Part shown: piece by piece, positions 1 to 10,808 of the stretch | Numbering within the stretch: position 1 is the stretch's first letter | How the letters are laid out: each line of letters starts with the position of its first letter | Origin: Struthio camelus | Taxonomy: Eukaryota; Chordata; Aves; Struthioniformes; Struthionidae | Length of the DNA: 64,000 bases | Reading direction: 5' to 3' | Assembly (NCBI RefSeq): GCF_040807025.1 | Contig: NC_090947.1 | Span: 1,054,001-1,118,000 of the forward strand | Program-made: the position numbers and the translations under genes | The notes under the pieces: model-generated | Databases searched by the model: none | Told to the model about the DNA's origin: nothing | The model's input: the letters and a program-made list of their open reading frames with translations, nothing else

Positions 1-197
1 GCGTGGGAATTTGTGCTTGCCAGCAGGGGCCCTGGGTGCTGCCAGGAACGTTTTTGCCCGGGGGCTCTTGGGGTCATTGCGCTGTGCTGCCCGTGGTGCG
101 CTGGGCTGCAGGACTGCCTTGAAGCAGCCCCTTGTCTACCCTCAGCTGCTCGGTACTGTGCACAAAGCCCCTGCAGCCGTGCCCCGGGGCTGCCTCC

Positions 198-290
198 TCC
201 TGCCGGCCTCTAGAGCTGGCAGCACAGCTCGAGCCCCTGGGCGATGAAGACAGGCTCGCCAGGAGGGCCAGGCAGGCCGAGCTGAGGGAA
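198..290 (+). other. Possible degenerate or alternative MROH exon
   Basis: A pyrimidine-rich stretch ends in AG at about 195-196, followed by an open segment reading LAAQLEPLGDED then a basic, Ala/Arg-rich tail, with a TGA at 288-290 and no obvious GT donor. The start loosely resembles the 'QL..LLPLFDDE' segment that precedes the VRELSI exon in MROH proteins. It could be a decayed exon or chance in GC-rich DNA. Confidence 0.2.
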
Positions 291-692
291 GCCTGAAGTC
301 CTGCTGCTGCCCATGCCTGCACACAGGCCCTCAGTAACGCCAACGTCCCCACAGCCCCAGCAGCCACTGTGGGGGGGGGCCATCCCGGAGCAGCTCTGTT
401 GGGCCTTGGCCAGGGGTGACGGGGGCAGTGTGGCCAGGGCGAGAGGAGCCCTTCCAGGCGCAGACTTCTCCGCCAGCTCCGCTCTCCCTGGCCGCAGCAC
501 GGTACAGAAGCGCGCTGCATCGCCCTGCCTGGGCCGGGGGCCATTTTGCAGTGGGTGCAGACGAGGCCCACAGCCCCTTGGTGCGCAGGGAGGGTCCGAA
601 ACCTTCATCTCGCCACCAGCCCCACTGACCCCTGTGCTGACTGTGGGCTTGGAGCAGGCAGTGCTGAGGTGGCCCCTCTCCCTTCCCGCCAG

Positions 693-2459
693 GAGCTGGA
701 CTGCGTGCGAGAGCTCTCCATCCGCCTCTTCCAAGAGGTGATGGAGGCTGTAGTGGGCACCAAAACACAGGCCCTGAAGAAGCAAGTGCACAGGAGCCTG
801 CTGCCGCTGCTCTTCCACTGGCATGACGAGATCCCCCGCGTGGCCCAGGTATGGCTGTGTAACGGGACGGCTCGTTGGAGGAGGGCGATGCGGACGCCCT
901 GTGAGTGGGCGTGAGCATGAGGAGCAAGGGCTGCTGGCAGTGGGAGCCTTTGAAGGTGGGTGAGCTGGAGGCGCCAGGTGCTGAGGGTGCAGAGCGCCCC
1001 CTTGCTGTTTGCACCAGGCCCAGCAGTGCCTTCGTCTTCGTGCCATGCCTCCACCTGCAGCACCATACACCTGCGGGGGTGGTTGCCCCACCTGTCTGCC
1101 CGGGGCCCGGGACATGCTGGCAGAGGCAGTTGCCAGCTGCTCCCTCTTGCCATTGTGGGCGAGGAAAGGCCCCGAGGAGGCCTTGCCAAGAGGAGGGCCG
1201 CGGTGGGGGTTGTGCGCTGGGCTGCGGTGGCATCAGCGGGTCTGTGCTGCTGTGCAGGCCTCTCAGGAAGCCCTGCTTGGTGCTGCCAAGTTGCTGAGGT
1301 GGGAGCAGCTGAGGCAGCTGGCTGAGACAGCGCAGAGCTGCAGGATCGGCGAGTGCCTGGTAAGGATGGCCCCAAAGCCCCCAGAGGCAGCCTGGGCAAG
1401 GCCTGTGCATGGCCAGTGTGTGGGACAGGCAGCCGCGTGCCTCGCCGCGGCTGGTGCCCAGAGGTGCCAGCCTGGAGCAGCACTCCCGCTGCCCTTGTCC
1501 AGCACGCTGCCCCAACGGGCTCTTCTCTAGGTTGCTGTGCCCTTGCTGAGCCCTGGGATGCTAAAGCGAGTGGTGGGTGGAGGGAGTGGCTGGCTGGGTG
1601 GGGAGGGTGTGCGCCCAGCCTGTGGCCTTGTGCTCTGCCCAGCTGGCGAGGGGCAGGAGAAGATCGGAAGAATACCTGCGCCAGAGCCTGCCGTACTTGG
1701 AGAGCCCGCAGGAGTGCTTGCGAGAGATGGCTGTGCGGTTCCTTGGTGAGCTCCAAGCCCTGCGGCCCCTCTCTGCACTGGGGCAGCTTAGCGCTAGCCC
1801 TGGGGGAGGGGTTTTGTGCTGGCGGTGGTGTGGGGAGCAGGATTGGTGAGGGGCTGTGCGTGTGCCTAGGGCTCGTCGGGCAGAGCATGAGGGGCCAGAG
1901 CAAGAAGAAGGTGGAGGACATCTGCGAGGGTGAGTGAGGGCAGCAGGGTGTGAGGCAGGGCTGGCGGCGAGGAAGACAGAGGCTGGGCAGCGAGCTGCAA
2001 TGCCTGGCGCAGGCCAGGAGGGCTCTGCTGCTCCCCGTGCGGCTCAGAGGTGGTGCGCGTAGAGTCGCGAGAAGATATCAGGGGCCTTTGGGACATTCCT
2101 GGCCAGCAAGTCCCAGCTGATGCATGTGTCCCTTCTGCTGCCTCCTGTCTGTGGGAAGAGGTGGGTGGGACAGGCCATGTCATCGCCAGGAAGGGCTGCC
2201 TGGGCTCTGTGCAGATATGGGGGCTTGATCTCTGCTCTGGCTCTTTCTCTCAGCGCTTCAAGGCTTGGAGGAGGACGTCAGCCCGTCCATCTGTTCCCTG
2301 GCCACGCAAACCATCCTGCTGCTGAGAGCTCCAGGGAAGACGTCTGCGCCTGGAGGCGGCCACGAAGGCCTGTGCTGGCGGCTGAGGAGAGTGTGGCAGA
2401 GGTGGCCCTGGCCCCTGCGAGGTGGCTGCGTTTGCTGCGGGAGCTCGACCGCCTCCTGA
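693..2459 (+). CDS. Maestro/MROH-family HEAT-repeat protein, C-terminal exons (partial)
   Basis: Five consecutive exons join in frame with canonical AG/GT ends: 693-848, 1258-1359, 1643-1745, 1870-1929 and 2254-2459 (stop TGA). They encode about 208 residues rich in paired amphipathic helices, as in HEAT repeats. Landmarks are VRELSIRLFQEVMEAVVG, RIGECL, EEYLRQSLPYLESPQE, LREMAVRFLG and SLATQTILLLRAP. These match my memory of the C-terminal end of maestro heat-like repeat (MROH) proteins, a family strongly expanded in birds. The molecular role of these paralogues is poorly known; HEAT repeats generally serve as protein-binding scaffolds. The exon upstream of 693 was not identified, so the gene starts outside the window or its next exon is missing here. 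No stops fall inside the five exons, and the last exon uses a GC-rich tail after LLLRAP that may be lineage-specific. I did not assign a paralogue number. Confidence 0.72.
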
Positions 2460-4130
2460 TGCCGGGCTGCTCTGCCCGCAGGGACGAGCGGAGTGTGCGA
2501 GGAAGTCGGGGGCGTTGCTGGCCTCTCTCCCTGCCCGCAGGACAGCTGCAGCCCTCAGGCCCAGCCCGTGCCAGGCTTGTGCTGCCAGCCCACCCTCTGC
2601 TGCCTTTTCCCCCAAGAAGCAGCCCTCTCTCTTCACCCCGTGCCAGTGTCTTTTCTTGGTGCCAACGAATGGGTGGAAAACCCAGGAATGACCGCGATTC
2701 CTTCGCGGCCACCCTTGGAGGGGGGTAGGGCACGTACTCTCTCCAGCAGTCTGCGGCAGCCACAACATCCCCCCCCGCCCTCTTCCAGCCGTCAGAGAAG
2801 CAGCCCGTTTTCCCTGACAAAAGGGTCAGGCCTGGATGGGAGAGCAGTGGTGGTGACAAGATTCTGCCTTGGGAGGCAATGACCCCTTCTGCAAGAGGAA
2901 GGACGTAGATGTGGCCCCTCACCAGCACTGGGTTCCCCTGGTGTGACTGAGCCCAGGAGTGACAAGGCTGCCGCGATGCTGTGGCTTCAGGGGCAAAGTC
3001 AGCTCCTGTGCTGGGCGCTGCCCTTTGCTCGCCGCGGTCTGTGAGTGCCTGTGGCCAGGCGCCCCGGGATTTGCCCATGCCAGCACCAGGCCATCAGAGG
3101 CCAGAGCTCTGCCCAGGCACTAGAGGCTCCAGGCTCTGCGCAATGGGAGCTCTTCAGGCACCGTGACTTGCCAAAGCCAAATATCACAGCAGGAAGATGC
3201 TTTCGAGTACCCCTTCAAAATGATGAAGGGGTTGTTTGCACAGACATTTTACACCCTTCAGCTGAGGGCTGAACGCTGGTGATTTCTGTCCTTCAAGGTT
3301 CTTCTTCTCCATGGCCACCATAGGGCTGATGCCTGCTGTAAAAGCCCCAAGGCCATGACTGATCAGCCAGAATTGAAGTAGGAGCCCTAAGTGGCCATGC
3401 GTAAGGGCAGCTGGCCGCATCCTATCCAGGAGGCCTCTGGGATCCTTGTGCAGCCAGCTGTGCTCAGGACTTGAGTGTCGCAGAGCGAACACTTTACTGT
3501 GGCCCCGCTGTGGGACACAGAGGCAGGCCCTGGGCTCAGCCCGGCTTCCCCAGGAGCAATGCCGTGACGCTGCAGAGCCGGGGCCGTTGGGAGCAGCAGC
3601 TGCTGGGCACCCGAGGCTCAGCGTTGCAGCTCAGCTCAGGCTGTTTCCTTTGTCCTGCTGCCCTTTGCCTTTGGGTGATGCCCTGAGCCCTCCGTTTTGG
3701 TGTCCCCGCAGCCCTCTGTTGCTCCTCTCTTACACACCAGAGCCCTCGCTTGAGCTCCAAGTCCCAGGAGAGACCCGTTGGCACAGGAGCATCGACACAG
3801 GCAGCTTGGAGGCGGAGGAGCGCCCACTGGGTCCCCAGGCCTCCAATGCTGTGCGCTTGGGTACCCACCAGAGCTCGAGGGCCCAGCAGCACAGCAGGGA
3901 GAGGGGTGCTGATGCAGCCCCTTGGGGCTGCCCTCACCCACACATGCAGCTGGAGGCAAGGGAAGGGCAGCCGGCCATGAAGGGGCTGGAGAGAAGGGCT
4001 GCCCTGGGCCAGCCCCAAATCCTTGCGGAGGCAGCTAAGCCTGTAGCTGAGGGCTACCTCAGCTGAGGACCACTGCTGGAGCCTGGGGTGGAGGGGTGGG
4101 GGCAGAACCACTGGGAGAGGCAGGGAGGGA
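2460..4130. other. GC-rich region without recognisable gene
   Basis: This stretch follows the MROH stop codon. It is GC-rich, so long frames appear on both strands by chance, for example 206 codons at 3,446-4,066, but I recognise no family, splice structure or repeat. It probably contains the 3' UTR of the MROH gene at its left end. No clear AATAAA was seen close to the stop. Confidence 0.4.
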
Positions 4131-4133
4131 TGA

Positions 4134-4670
4134 TCAATTCCATGTGCATCCAAAATCGGGAATTGAGCAAAGCCTAACCCCTAAATTTACACCATCGTAC
4201 TCACAGATCAGTGAAGGATTGATTCTATTATAGCACCCTGCACAGGTCATTGCTTTATCTTTCAACTTTGGCTGATGTTTTTTAGTTATATCCATGACTT
4301 TGATTTTTTTCAAAAAGCCTATAAGCCAACCTGTCCAGGGACACAGCTCCTTGGTTGATGTCCCATTAGGATAATGTCTTACCATGGACTTTCACTGCAG
4401 AGGTGACCTGATGACAGATGAGTTCATAGGTTGTGGAATCCAGCTTGGTCACCCAATAGTAGTGTCCTGATGGCATTGTCTCCCAAGGCAGTGCCCACAG
4501 AGCAGATGTGGGAATAGTAAAAAGTAGCCTTGCTTGAGCAACCAGATCCAGCATTGGGGTGCTCCTGCTTAGGGCAGGGGCCTGGGTGAAGACCTCCAAT
4601 GGTGTCCCCCAGCCAGGGTTTTTTTGTGTCACCTTTCCAGACTACTTTTATGCTGAGTTTATGCAATAGA
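4134..4670 (-). other. Unrecognised coding-like remnant, possibly a retroelement fossil
   Basis: Adjacent minus-strand open segments cover this stretch, with aromatic and cysteine residues placed like real protein (for example GHYYWVTKLDSTTYEL and AMTCAGCYNRINPS). The sequence lies exactly where GC content drops. I could not place it in a family; a broken retrovirus-like envelope or pol remnant is one possibility, but no LTR partner was seen beside it. If it is such an element it is broken. Confidence 0.2.
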
Positions 4671-6572
4671 AGAGGTGATCTCTAAGCATATCTGTCAACA
4701 GTGTTGAGATGAGGGTGGGAGTAAAACACCCAGGAGTTTCCTGCAAACTGGTCAAGTAAATTTGTATTTTATTCAGCCACCACTTGGGAAGAGCCATTTG
4801 AGCACCATCTCTGCTGACCGTCTCAGGGCTTTCAGAGCATTAAGTCAAAAAACAAACACCCAAATGTGTTCTTACTCCAGAGAAGCAGACAATGGCCTCA
4901 ACCCGTGCACAGAGGAGTTGGGTGCTGGCTCTTCAGCTTCTTGGATTGTTTTCTTCTTATTTTACCGGGGTTGAAAATCCACTGCCCTCCATTTTTTTCA
5001 GAGAGTCTCTTGAGCAACCTTGACATTCAAGCTGGCAGCCATTAATGTATGCAGAGTTGCAGCAGAAAGAAATCAGTCACAGAACTGACCATGCAAGCCA
5101 AAACTATACAGCTACAGCATCACCAGCATCACTCAGATACAACTGCTTAGGTTTAGTCCATACATCAACCAGGCAATCAGAGCTTGCACCACCATACCAC
5201 TGCATAATCGACCCAGTCAACCCCAACACGAGCAGTTAAATACCCTTAATGTAATACCATCACAATAATAAAACCCTCACCTTCACCTCCTCTTTTAAAA
5301 GTGCAGGCCTGCTCGTCTTCCACTGCTGCCCGAGTTGGGTTTATCGCAAGCCTTGATGGAGAGCAGTAGACTGATAGAAAATGAGCTAGTCAGTCTTCAT
5401 ACTTTGGTAACTCCAGGCTGTCCTCCGTCAGGTTGCAGGGCCTGCGATGTCCCTGTGGGAGGTGAAGCACTCAACTGCAAAAACTGCTTGGTTAGAGAGA
5501 GAAATACTTGTAGCCAATATGGTTTTGCTTGGAAGAAGTCATGGGGGAAAAAACAAGGCATCTTCAGAGAAACAAGCACTTTAAAAATTCTGTCCGTTTC
5601 TTTTGAAATCTTCTAGTATTTTTTAAATGGAGCGTCAAAAGTGAAAAGCTTAGTCTACATCTCTCCAAGAGTTTATGAAAAATAATTATGAAGTACCAGT
5701 GTTCCTCAGGAAAATGGATTTTAATAAAACAAGCTTTTATCAACTGAAACTGCAAAGGAGCCCTGGGAAAGGTATCTCTGAGAAGGAAGTCTATTTGTAC
5801 TCCCCTGGTCTCTCTTATCTTGAGCAATGAAAGTCAATTGCCCCCCGATGAATAATCTGAACCCATAATAGCAATAGCTATTAACAATAGCCATTGTTGC
5901 AAAGTATCTAGCAATAGCTAGATGTAACCTTCTCACTTTCAGGCAAATATTACATTCATAGCTTTCCCAAGTGCATTGAAAGAGACTGTAGCACAGGCTG
6001 CAACACACCAGCAGAATATACTTGACGCAAGCAAGGGTGCATTATTAATGAGTGAGGCCACTGGAGGATATTATAGCTTTTGAAAATGATTGCTCTTTCT
6101 GTTTTAAGCCACAGTTGATGAATTCAAGCCACATGATGTAAACATGGAGGAAAACACATCAGCCACGCATTAGACAGAAACAGTAACTCTTGATTTTTTT
6201 TTTTTCTGAATGATTAGTGGAGTTGGCACATGTCTTTAGTATCTGACCCTGTCAGCCTACATGCCACAGAATTTCTCTGGTCCTATTATATTCAAGTATC
6301 AAGCCCCTGTCCTGATGCCCTATCCAAGGCAACAGCAAAAACCAGGAAGGAGCAGACCTATACTACATGGCTGTGCTAGAAAGGAGGCTTGCATGCACCA
6401 CGCACTGTGGGTGACAGCACCGAGCTTTAATCCTGCCTGACACATAAGAAGGGCAACCACAAACTGCTGCAAGCAGGCTACAGAAAAAGTGATGTGATTT
6501 AAAAAAAAAAAAAAAAAGTTTGGCTCATTGCACAGAAGTAAAATTCTTAAATTGTAAAGCCAACCAACCAAT
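4671..6572. other. AT-richer intergenic DNA, nothing recognised
   Basis: No exon-like, RNA-gene or repeat signal could be supported. A poly(A) tract of about 17 A lies near 6,501-6,517. Short frames on both strands have no family resemblance. The last four bases (CAAT) are the left target-site copy of the adjacent solo LTR. Confidence 0.4.
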
Positions 6573-7074
6573 TGTTAGAAAAGGGATTAAATTTAGCTCT
6601 AGCCCAGCTTAGCAGTAGTGGCTAAAGCAGATGAAGCCTGCAGGCCACAGGAGTGAATTTTAAATGAGCTCAAAAGACATTGCTGAGTATGCGACTGCAA
6701 AACCAGCTAGAACCAGCCCTCAAAGATACAGAGTGCAATGGACAGAGGTAACGGTTAACCTTCAGGTAAGATAAGGCAGTGTGAAACGGGAACATAGCAA
6801 CCGTCCTGGGATGTAGACATGAACCAATCAAAAGAAAAGAGATCACTGACTCAATCAAGAAGATTGGCAGAGACTTATCACTGGCAGGTGGGGAAATAAG
6901 ACTGTAAGGAGTATAATTACCCCAAAATTTCTTTGTTCGGGGTCCCTCCCTGGAGGCACCCAGCTCGAGCTGTTACTTTGCTGTACCATCATTTAAATAA
7001 ATAATTAAGTTTGCTGCTAGATGTACGTGAGACTCTGCTCCTCGGAAACTTAGGGGTGAACTGTTTCCATAACA
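6573..7074 (+). mobile_element. Solo LTR of an endogenous retrovirus-like element
   Basis: The 502-bp element begins TGTTAG and ends CATAACA, so its tips form the inverted repeat TGTTA/TAACA. It is flanked on both sides by the 4-bp direct repeat CAAT (6,569-6,572 and 7,075-7,078), a target-site duplication. An AATAAA poly(A) signal lies near 6,994-7,000, about 75 bp from the right end, in the order expected for U3-R-U5. There is no internal region or second LTR, so this is a solo LTR left by LTR-LTR recombination. The 4-bp duplication fits gammaretrovirus-like (class I) elements better than 6-bp alpharetrovirus sites, but the family is an inference. The intact tips and target site suggest moderate rather than great age. 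Confidence 0.8.
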
Positions 7075-7078
7075 CAAT

Positions 7079-8599
7079 GAAGTGAATACTTGAGATTTAG
7101 GCTGCTGTCATTTGCAGACACTGAAGCTGTGAATAGCTTCTCTTTCCTTGCAGCTTGTTGACCTCTTTCCATGCAGACCTGCACAGTCTGCAGGTTTTGG
7201 GAGGAAGAGGGACCATGTTGGGGGGTAGCCACGGTCCTTGCTCACGATAGGCAGCTAGTCGATGCTTCTAAAGCAGCGCGCACGCTGTCTGAGAAACATT
7301 TAGAGCTCAGTGCATATCTGCCCAAACAATGGGGCTAAACCAGTTTATGGTGAAAGCCAAGTATGAGTTCAAAGTGATGATGCTGCAAAAATGCCCTTCT
7401 GTGTCTAAGCGATCTGAGCAAGCATCCACAGCTGATTAAATGATAACAGTGCATATGGATTACTTTAAAGGCAACCTCAGCTGCTTTGATAGTTATCCAC
7501 AGTCCCTAGTTCAATGTTGGCTGAAGGAGAAAGCTGCCAGATTTCAGTACGTGTCTGGAGAGCTGGTTTCGCTGCTGATCGCAACCTAGTCTGCTGTCTC
7601 CACCTTGTGACAGAAAGACTACACTGGAGTCAGTGAGCTCAATGGCCAAGAAAGGACATTCGTAAAGGTGGCAGGCTTCCACAAGGATTGTGGAAAGGAC
7701 AAGATCACAGCTGTACTTCAGGTTGCTCTCGCTGTTTCCATCTTCCTCTGCGGAAAGGAGCGGGAGTAGGCACAAAACACGTGACCCTTGTCCTTGAAAT
7801 TGGAGATGAAAACAGTTACCGTACTCGTTGTGGATATGGCATCTCACAGATACAACTGCTCTTTGTCTTATTTTTGCAGTGAGGAACGTGTCTTCTGTCA
7901 CTGTACACTGAGATAGATGCAGAGAGGACTTAACCTGCAACTTTGTCTACTCTAAAAATGGAATGCATTAACCCAAGGATACAAACCTTTTGACTAAGCT
8001 GACTTGTACAAGGGGATAACCAGGTTCATTCTGTTTAATTAGTTGTTCTGAAACCTAGAAAGCAGTAGGACAGTGGTAGAAAAACACTAGCTAATGTGGA
8101 ATCACAGTGCAACTTGTAACAGAAATAGATGGATTAGTGCAGATTGCCTGGGCCAGTTGAAAGGCACTATCGTCACTTAGGAACATAATATTATGTATGC
8201 ATGTGTACAGATATATATTTGTAAATATATGTATTATAACTGCACAGAGAAAGGGGAGTCATGTCTCAAGATCCAGTGGATCTCAGAAACAGAAAGGAAA
8301 CTTCATACTTTTATCCACTGCTGCCACCTTTTGAGATTTTTATTGTGATGACAGTGATTCAAGGGAGATAATAAAAATTTTCTTACTCAAAACCTGTGAC
8401 CACGTCACCTTGCTGGCACCCTGCTCTTCTCTCTCTAATCACCGTTTCCTTTTCGAGCCAGCAAGGTGGGTGTTATTTCTCTGAAGTCTAATTGCATGCG
8501 AGCTTGTCTCGGATGCGTAAGGCAGCCCTTTGACTACTTCAGCATGGCAGCACAGCCAAAAGGCCCACCACTCTCCTGGGCCTTTTCCCAAGGCTGCAG
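7079..8599. other. Intergenic DNA, nothing recognised
   Basis: No gene could be supported. A 144-codon minus-strand frame at 7,506-7,940 has no family resemblance. An AT-rich patch with repeated TATATA/TATGTA lies near 8,200-8,235. The right end may contain a strongly diverged continuation of the adjacent CR1 copy. Confidence 0.4.
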
Positions 8600-8925
8600 C
8601 ACTCTCAGGGGCAAGAGGTTTTACCTTACGTCCAGCCAGAAGTTCCCTTGCCGCAGCTTGTGCCTGTGGCTTCTTGTCTTTTTACAGTGCGCAGCTCAGA
8701 AAGCTCCGGCTCTGCAACCCTTTTTAGGTAGTGGAAGACAACAGTTAGATCCCCCTTTCATTTTCTGTAGGCTGAAAAAACCACAACTTCCTCATCCTCT
8801 CCTTATACGCCATGTGCTGCAGGCTCCGACCATCTTAGTGACCCTCCTCTGGATGCTCTCCTGTTTGTCAACATCTCAACTGCTGGCTATGCTTTTGCTT
8901 ATGCAGTACAACATGGGCCAGACAA
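8600..8925 (-). mobile_element. CR1 LINE fragment (antisense)
   Basis: Read on the plus strand, this matches the antisense of the CR1 3' portion as I know it: a run containing CCAGCCAGAAGTTCCCTTGC, then AGGTAGTGGAAGACA, then AGGCTGAAAAAACC, and GTGACCCTCCTCTGGATGC. Order and spacing follow the CR1 consensus. It is clearly diverged, with small indels, and 5'-truncated like most CR1 copies. Limits are approximate; a more diverged flank may extend to about 8,470. Confidence 0.65.
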
Positions 8926-8949
8926 TGAAAAAAACCTTGCTGTAGCATG

Positions 8950-10490
8950 CAGGCGTTAAGATTATCTCAGTTTCTCCTATATTGGAAATGGATGTAAAGG
9001 ATTCAGATTATGAGACAGCAAAACGCATGGTAACAAAGCAATAAGAAGGATGGACAAGCCACATAAAATGCTACAAAGCTCTTTATTTTCTCAACGAACC
9101 GAGGTATACAGTACATGTAAAATGCCACCCTTATTTTGCATGGCACGCAGGCTAAATGAGAACATCTGACTTGGAGGGAAAAGGCACTGCTTTGAAATGC
9201 TGGGCTCCCCACTTTGTCACAGAGAGACTCATCTGCTGTGCAGAGATAAAATAAATAGCTGGTAAGAACAGGAGAGCTGATGCTACTCACTGTCTGAGAG
9301 CTCTTCACAGTTTTTGCTGCAGTGGCACAGGAGGAAACAACCTCATTGTCTGGGAGCATCTATGAAACATACAGTACACAGTGCAGCTGGGTTATATATA
9401 CCCCTGCTCAAGCCAAGAGGAAGTAAAGGGACCCCTAATGGGAGGGTATTCCAGTAAAACTCATCTTAGGGAGAAATATCTGCTTCAGATGGCTGCTTGA
9501 AACGTCTCTCCTAGTTTACTCCTGAAAAAGTTTCTCATGGATAACAGAGCCACATAAGATTTGCAGGGCAAAAGACCCACCTGAAGCAGCAAATGGAGCC
9601 AAATGCTGCCCAGGAGCCAGTTCTGAATAGCAAGAGACTGTAAGAACTAGATCTGGTATTTACAAAACCTTCTCTCCAATGGGAACTGCACTTTCCCTTC
9701 TGGTGGCGTAGAACTTGCCTGCACAGTGCTCTTCCCATACACCACTGACCAGCTGACGCCATCAGAGACTGTGACTGCATGAGGAGCATCTGCTAGGCTT
9801 AAACACATTATTTCAGGGCCCAGAGATCTGTGTTGTTTGCTTCCTTGTTAAAAGTGAAAATATAAATGTGGAAATTCATTTGCTGATTTACTAGGATGAT
9901 CACTTTAACTGATATGGAAACTTAAAAGGCCTTTGAGCATGTTTTCTAGCTGAGCATCATTGCCAAGGACTCACTTAACTGAGTGGTAAAATACCCCAAA
10001 AGGCTACTGACATTTGCATCAGTCTAACTGAATGGATCGTTGGGAGGAAGATGGGAAAAAGCTTATGTCAAGAGAAAACGTAAGAGGAAACATAAGCTTT
10101 CTTTCACCACCCTACAAACCCAGTGGCTCTGTGCCTCTCTCAGCAGAGACTGTCCCACTGAGACTATTATTTGAAGAGCTTGGTGCTCAGGTAGAAATAT
10201 CACCTCCTCTTTTTTTTAATTGCGCACTGATTGCATTGGACTGTTCGAACGTACCCAAATTACTGCCTGAAGATGGAAGATTTTCCCAAGGAACTGCAGA
10301 GTTTAAGCACAAGCTGCAGCTTACATAGTGCAGGGTCCTAAACCAAACCATACTTTCTGGGAAGACAGAGGCAAGTGCTGACCTAAACAAAAAATAATCG
10401 GGTAAAGACAGAAATGCCATACAGATCACAGCTGTGTTACAGTTCTAAAAGTTAAACTCTTCCTCTTCTCCACAGCTTCAAAGGACAGCT
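8950..10490. other. Intergenic DNA between CR1 fragment and POFUT2 3' end
   Basis: No exon, RNA gene or repeat was recognised. Part of it could be POFUT2 3' UTR if the more distal poly(A) sites on the minus strand are used. Short frames (98 codons at 10,032-10,328 plus; 84 codons at 9,535-9,789 minus) have no family match. Confidence 0.4.
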
Positions 10491-10494
10491 TTAA

Positions 10495-10743
10495 TTTATT
10501 TCATTTGTTACTCAGTTTCAGGACAAAGTTTGGCTTTTCAATTCTCAGTTGTAGTGCCTAGTATTGTCCTGTAATCCTAGTTATGCTGACAAGTGAATCC
10601 TCCTAGGGTGACTTCATTTTCTTTGGTCCCATCTGTACCTGGCTGAGAAGATGAATATTGCTTGTGCTTCAAAATCCAAATGTCAAATAAACACTGAGAA
10701 AGGGGGAGAGGACTCAGTTGCAGTTTGGCCAAAGGGATTTATT
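10495..10743 (-). terminator. POFUT2: Candidate POFUT2 poly(A) signals
   Basis: Two minus-strand AATAAA hexamers follow the stop codon: 10,738-10,743 (about 66 bp downstream) and 10,495-10,500 (about 310 bp downstream). Either could end the transcript. Sequence alone does not decide which is used. Confidence 0.4.
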
Positions 10744-10808
10744 TCCCTGCAGTCTTTCTTTACTCTTTTGCGCTCATCAGTATTGAAGTCCTTGGATTTC
10801 TTTGCATA

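Noticed and set aside
331-1921. Long minus-strand frames (394 and 438 codons) over the MROH region
   Set aside because: They overlap intact plus-strand MROH exons with correct splice sites and arise from low stop density in GC-rich DNA; no family resemblance.
3446-4153. 206-codon plus and 205-codon minus frames
   Set aside because: Overlapping opposite-strand frames in GC-rich DNA without recognisable domains or splice context.
7506-7940. 144-codon minus-strand frame
   Set aside because: No family match, no start context or splice signals, and ordinary intergenic composition.
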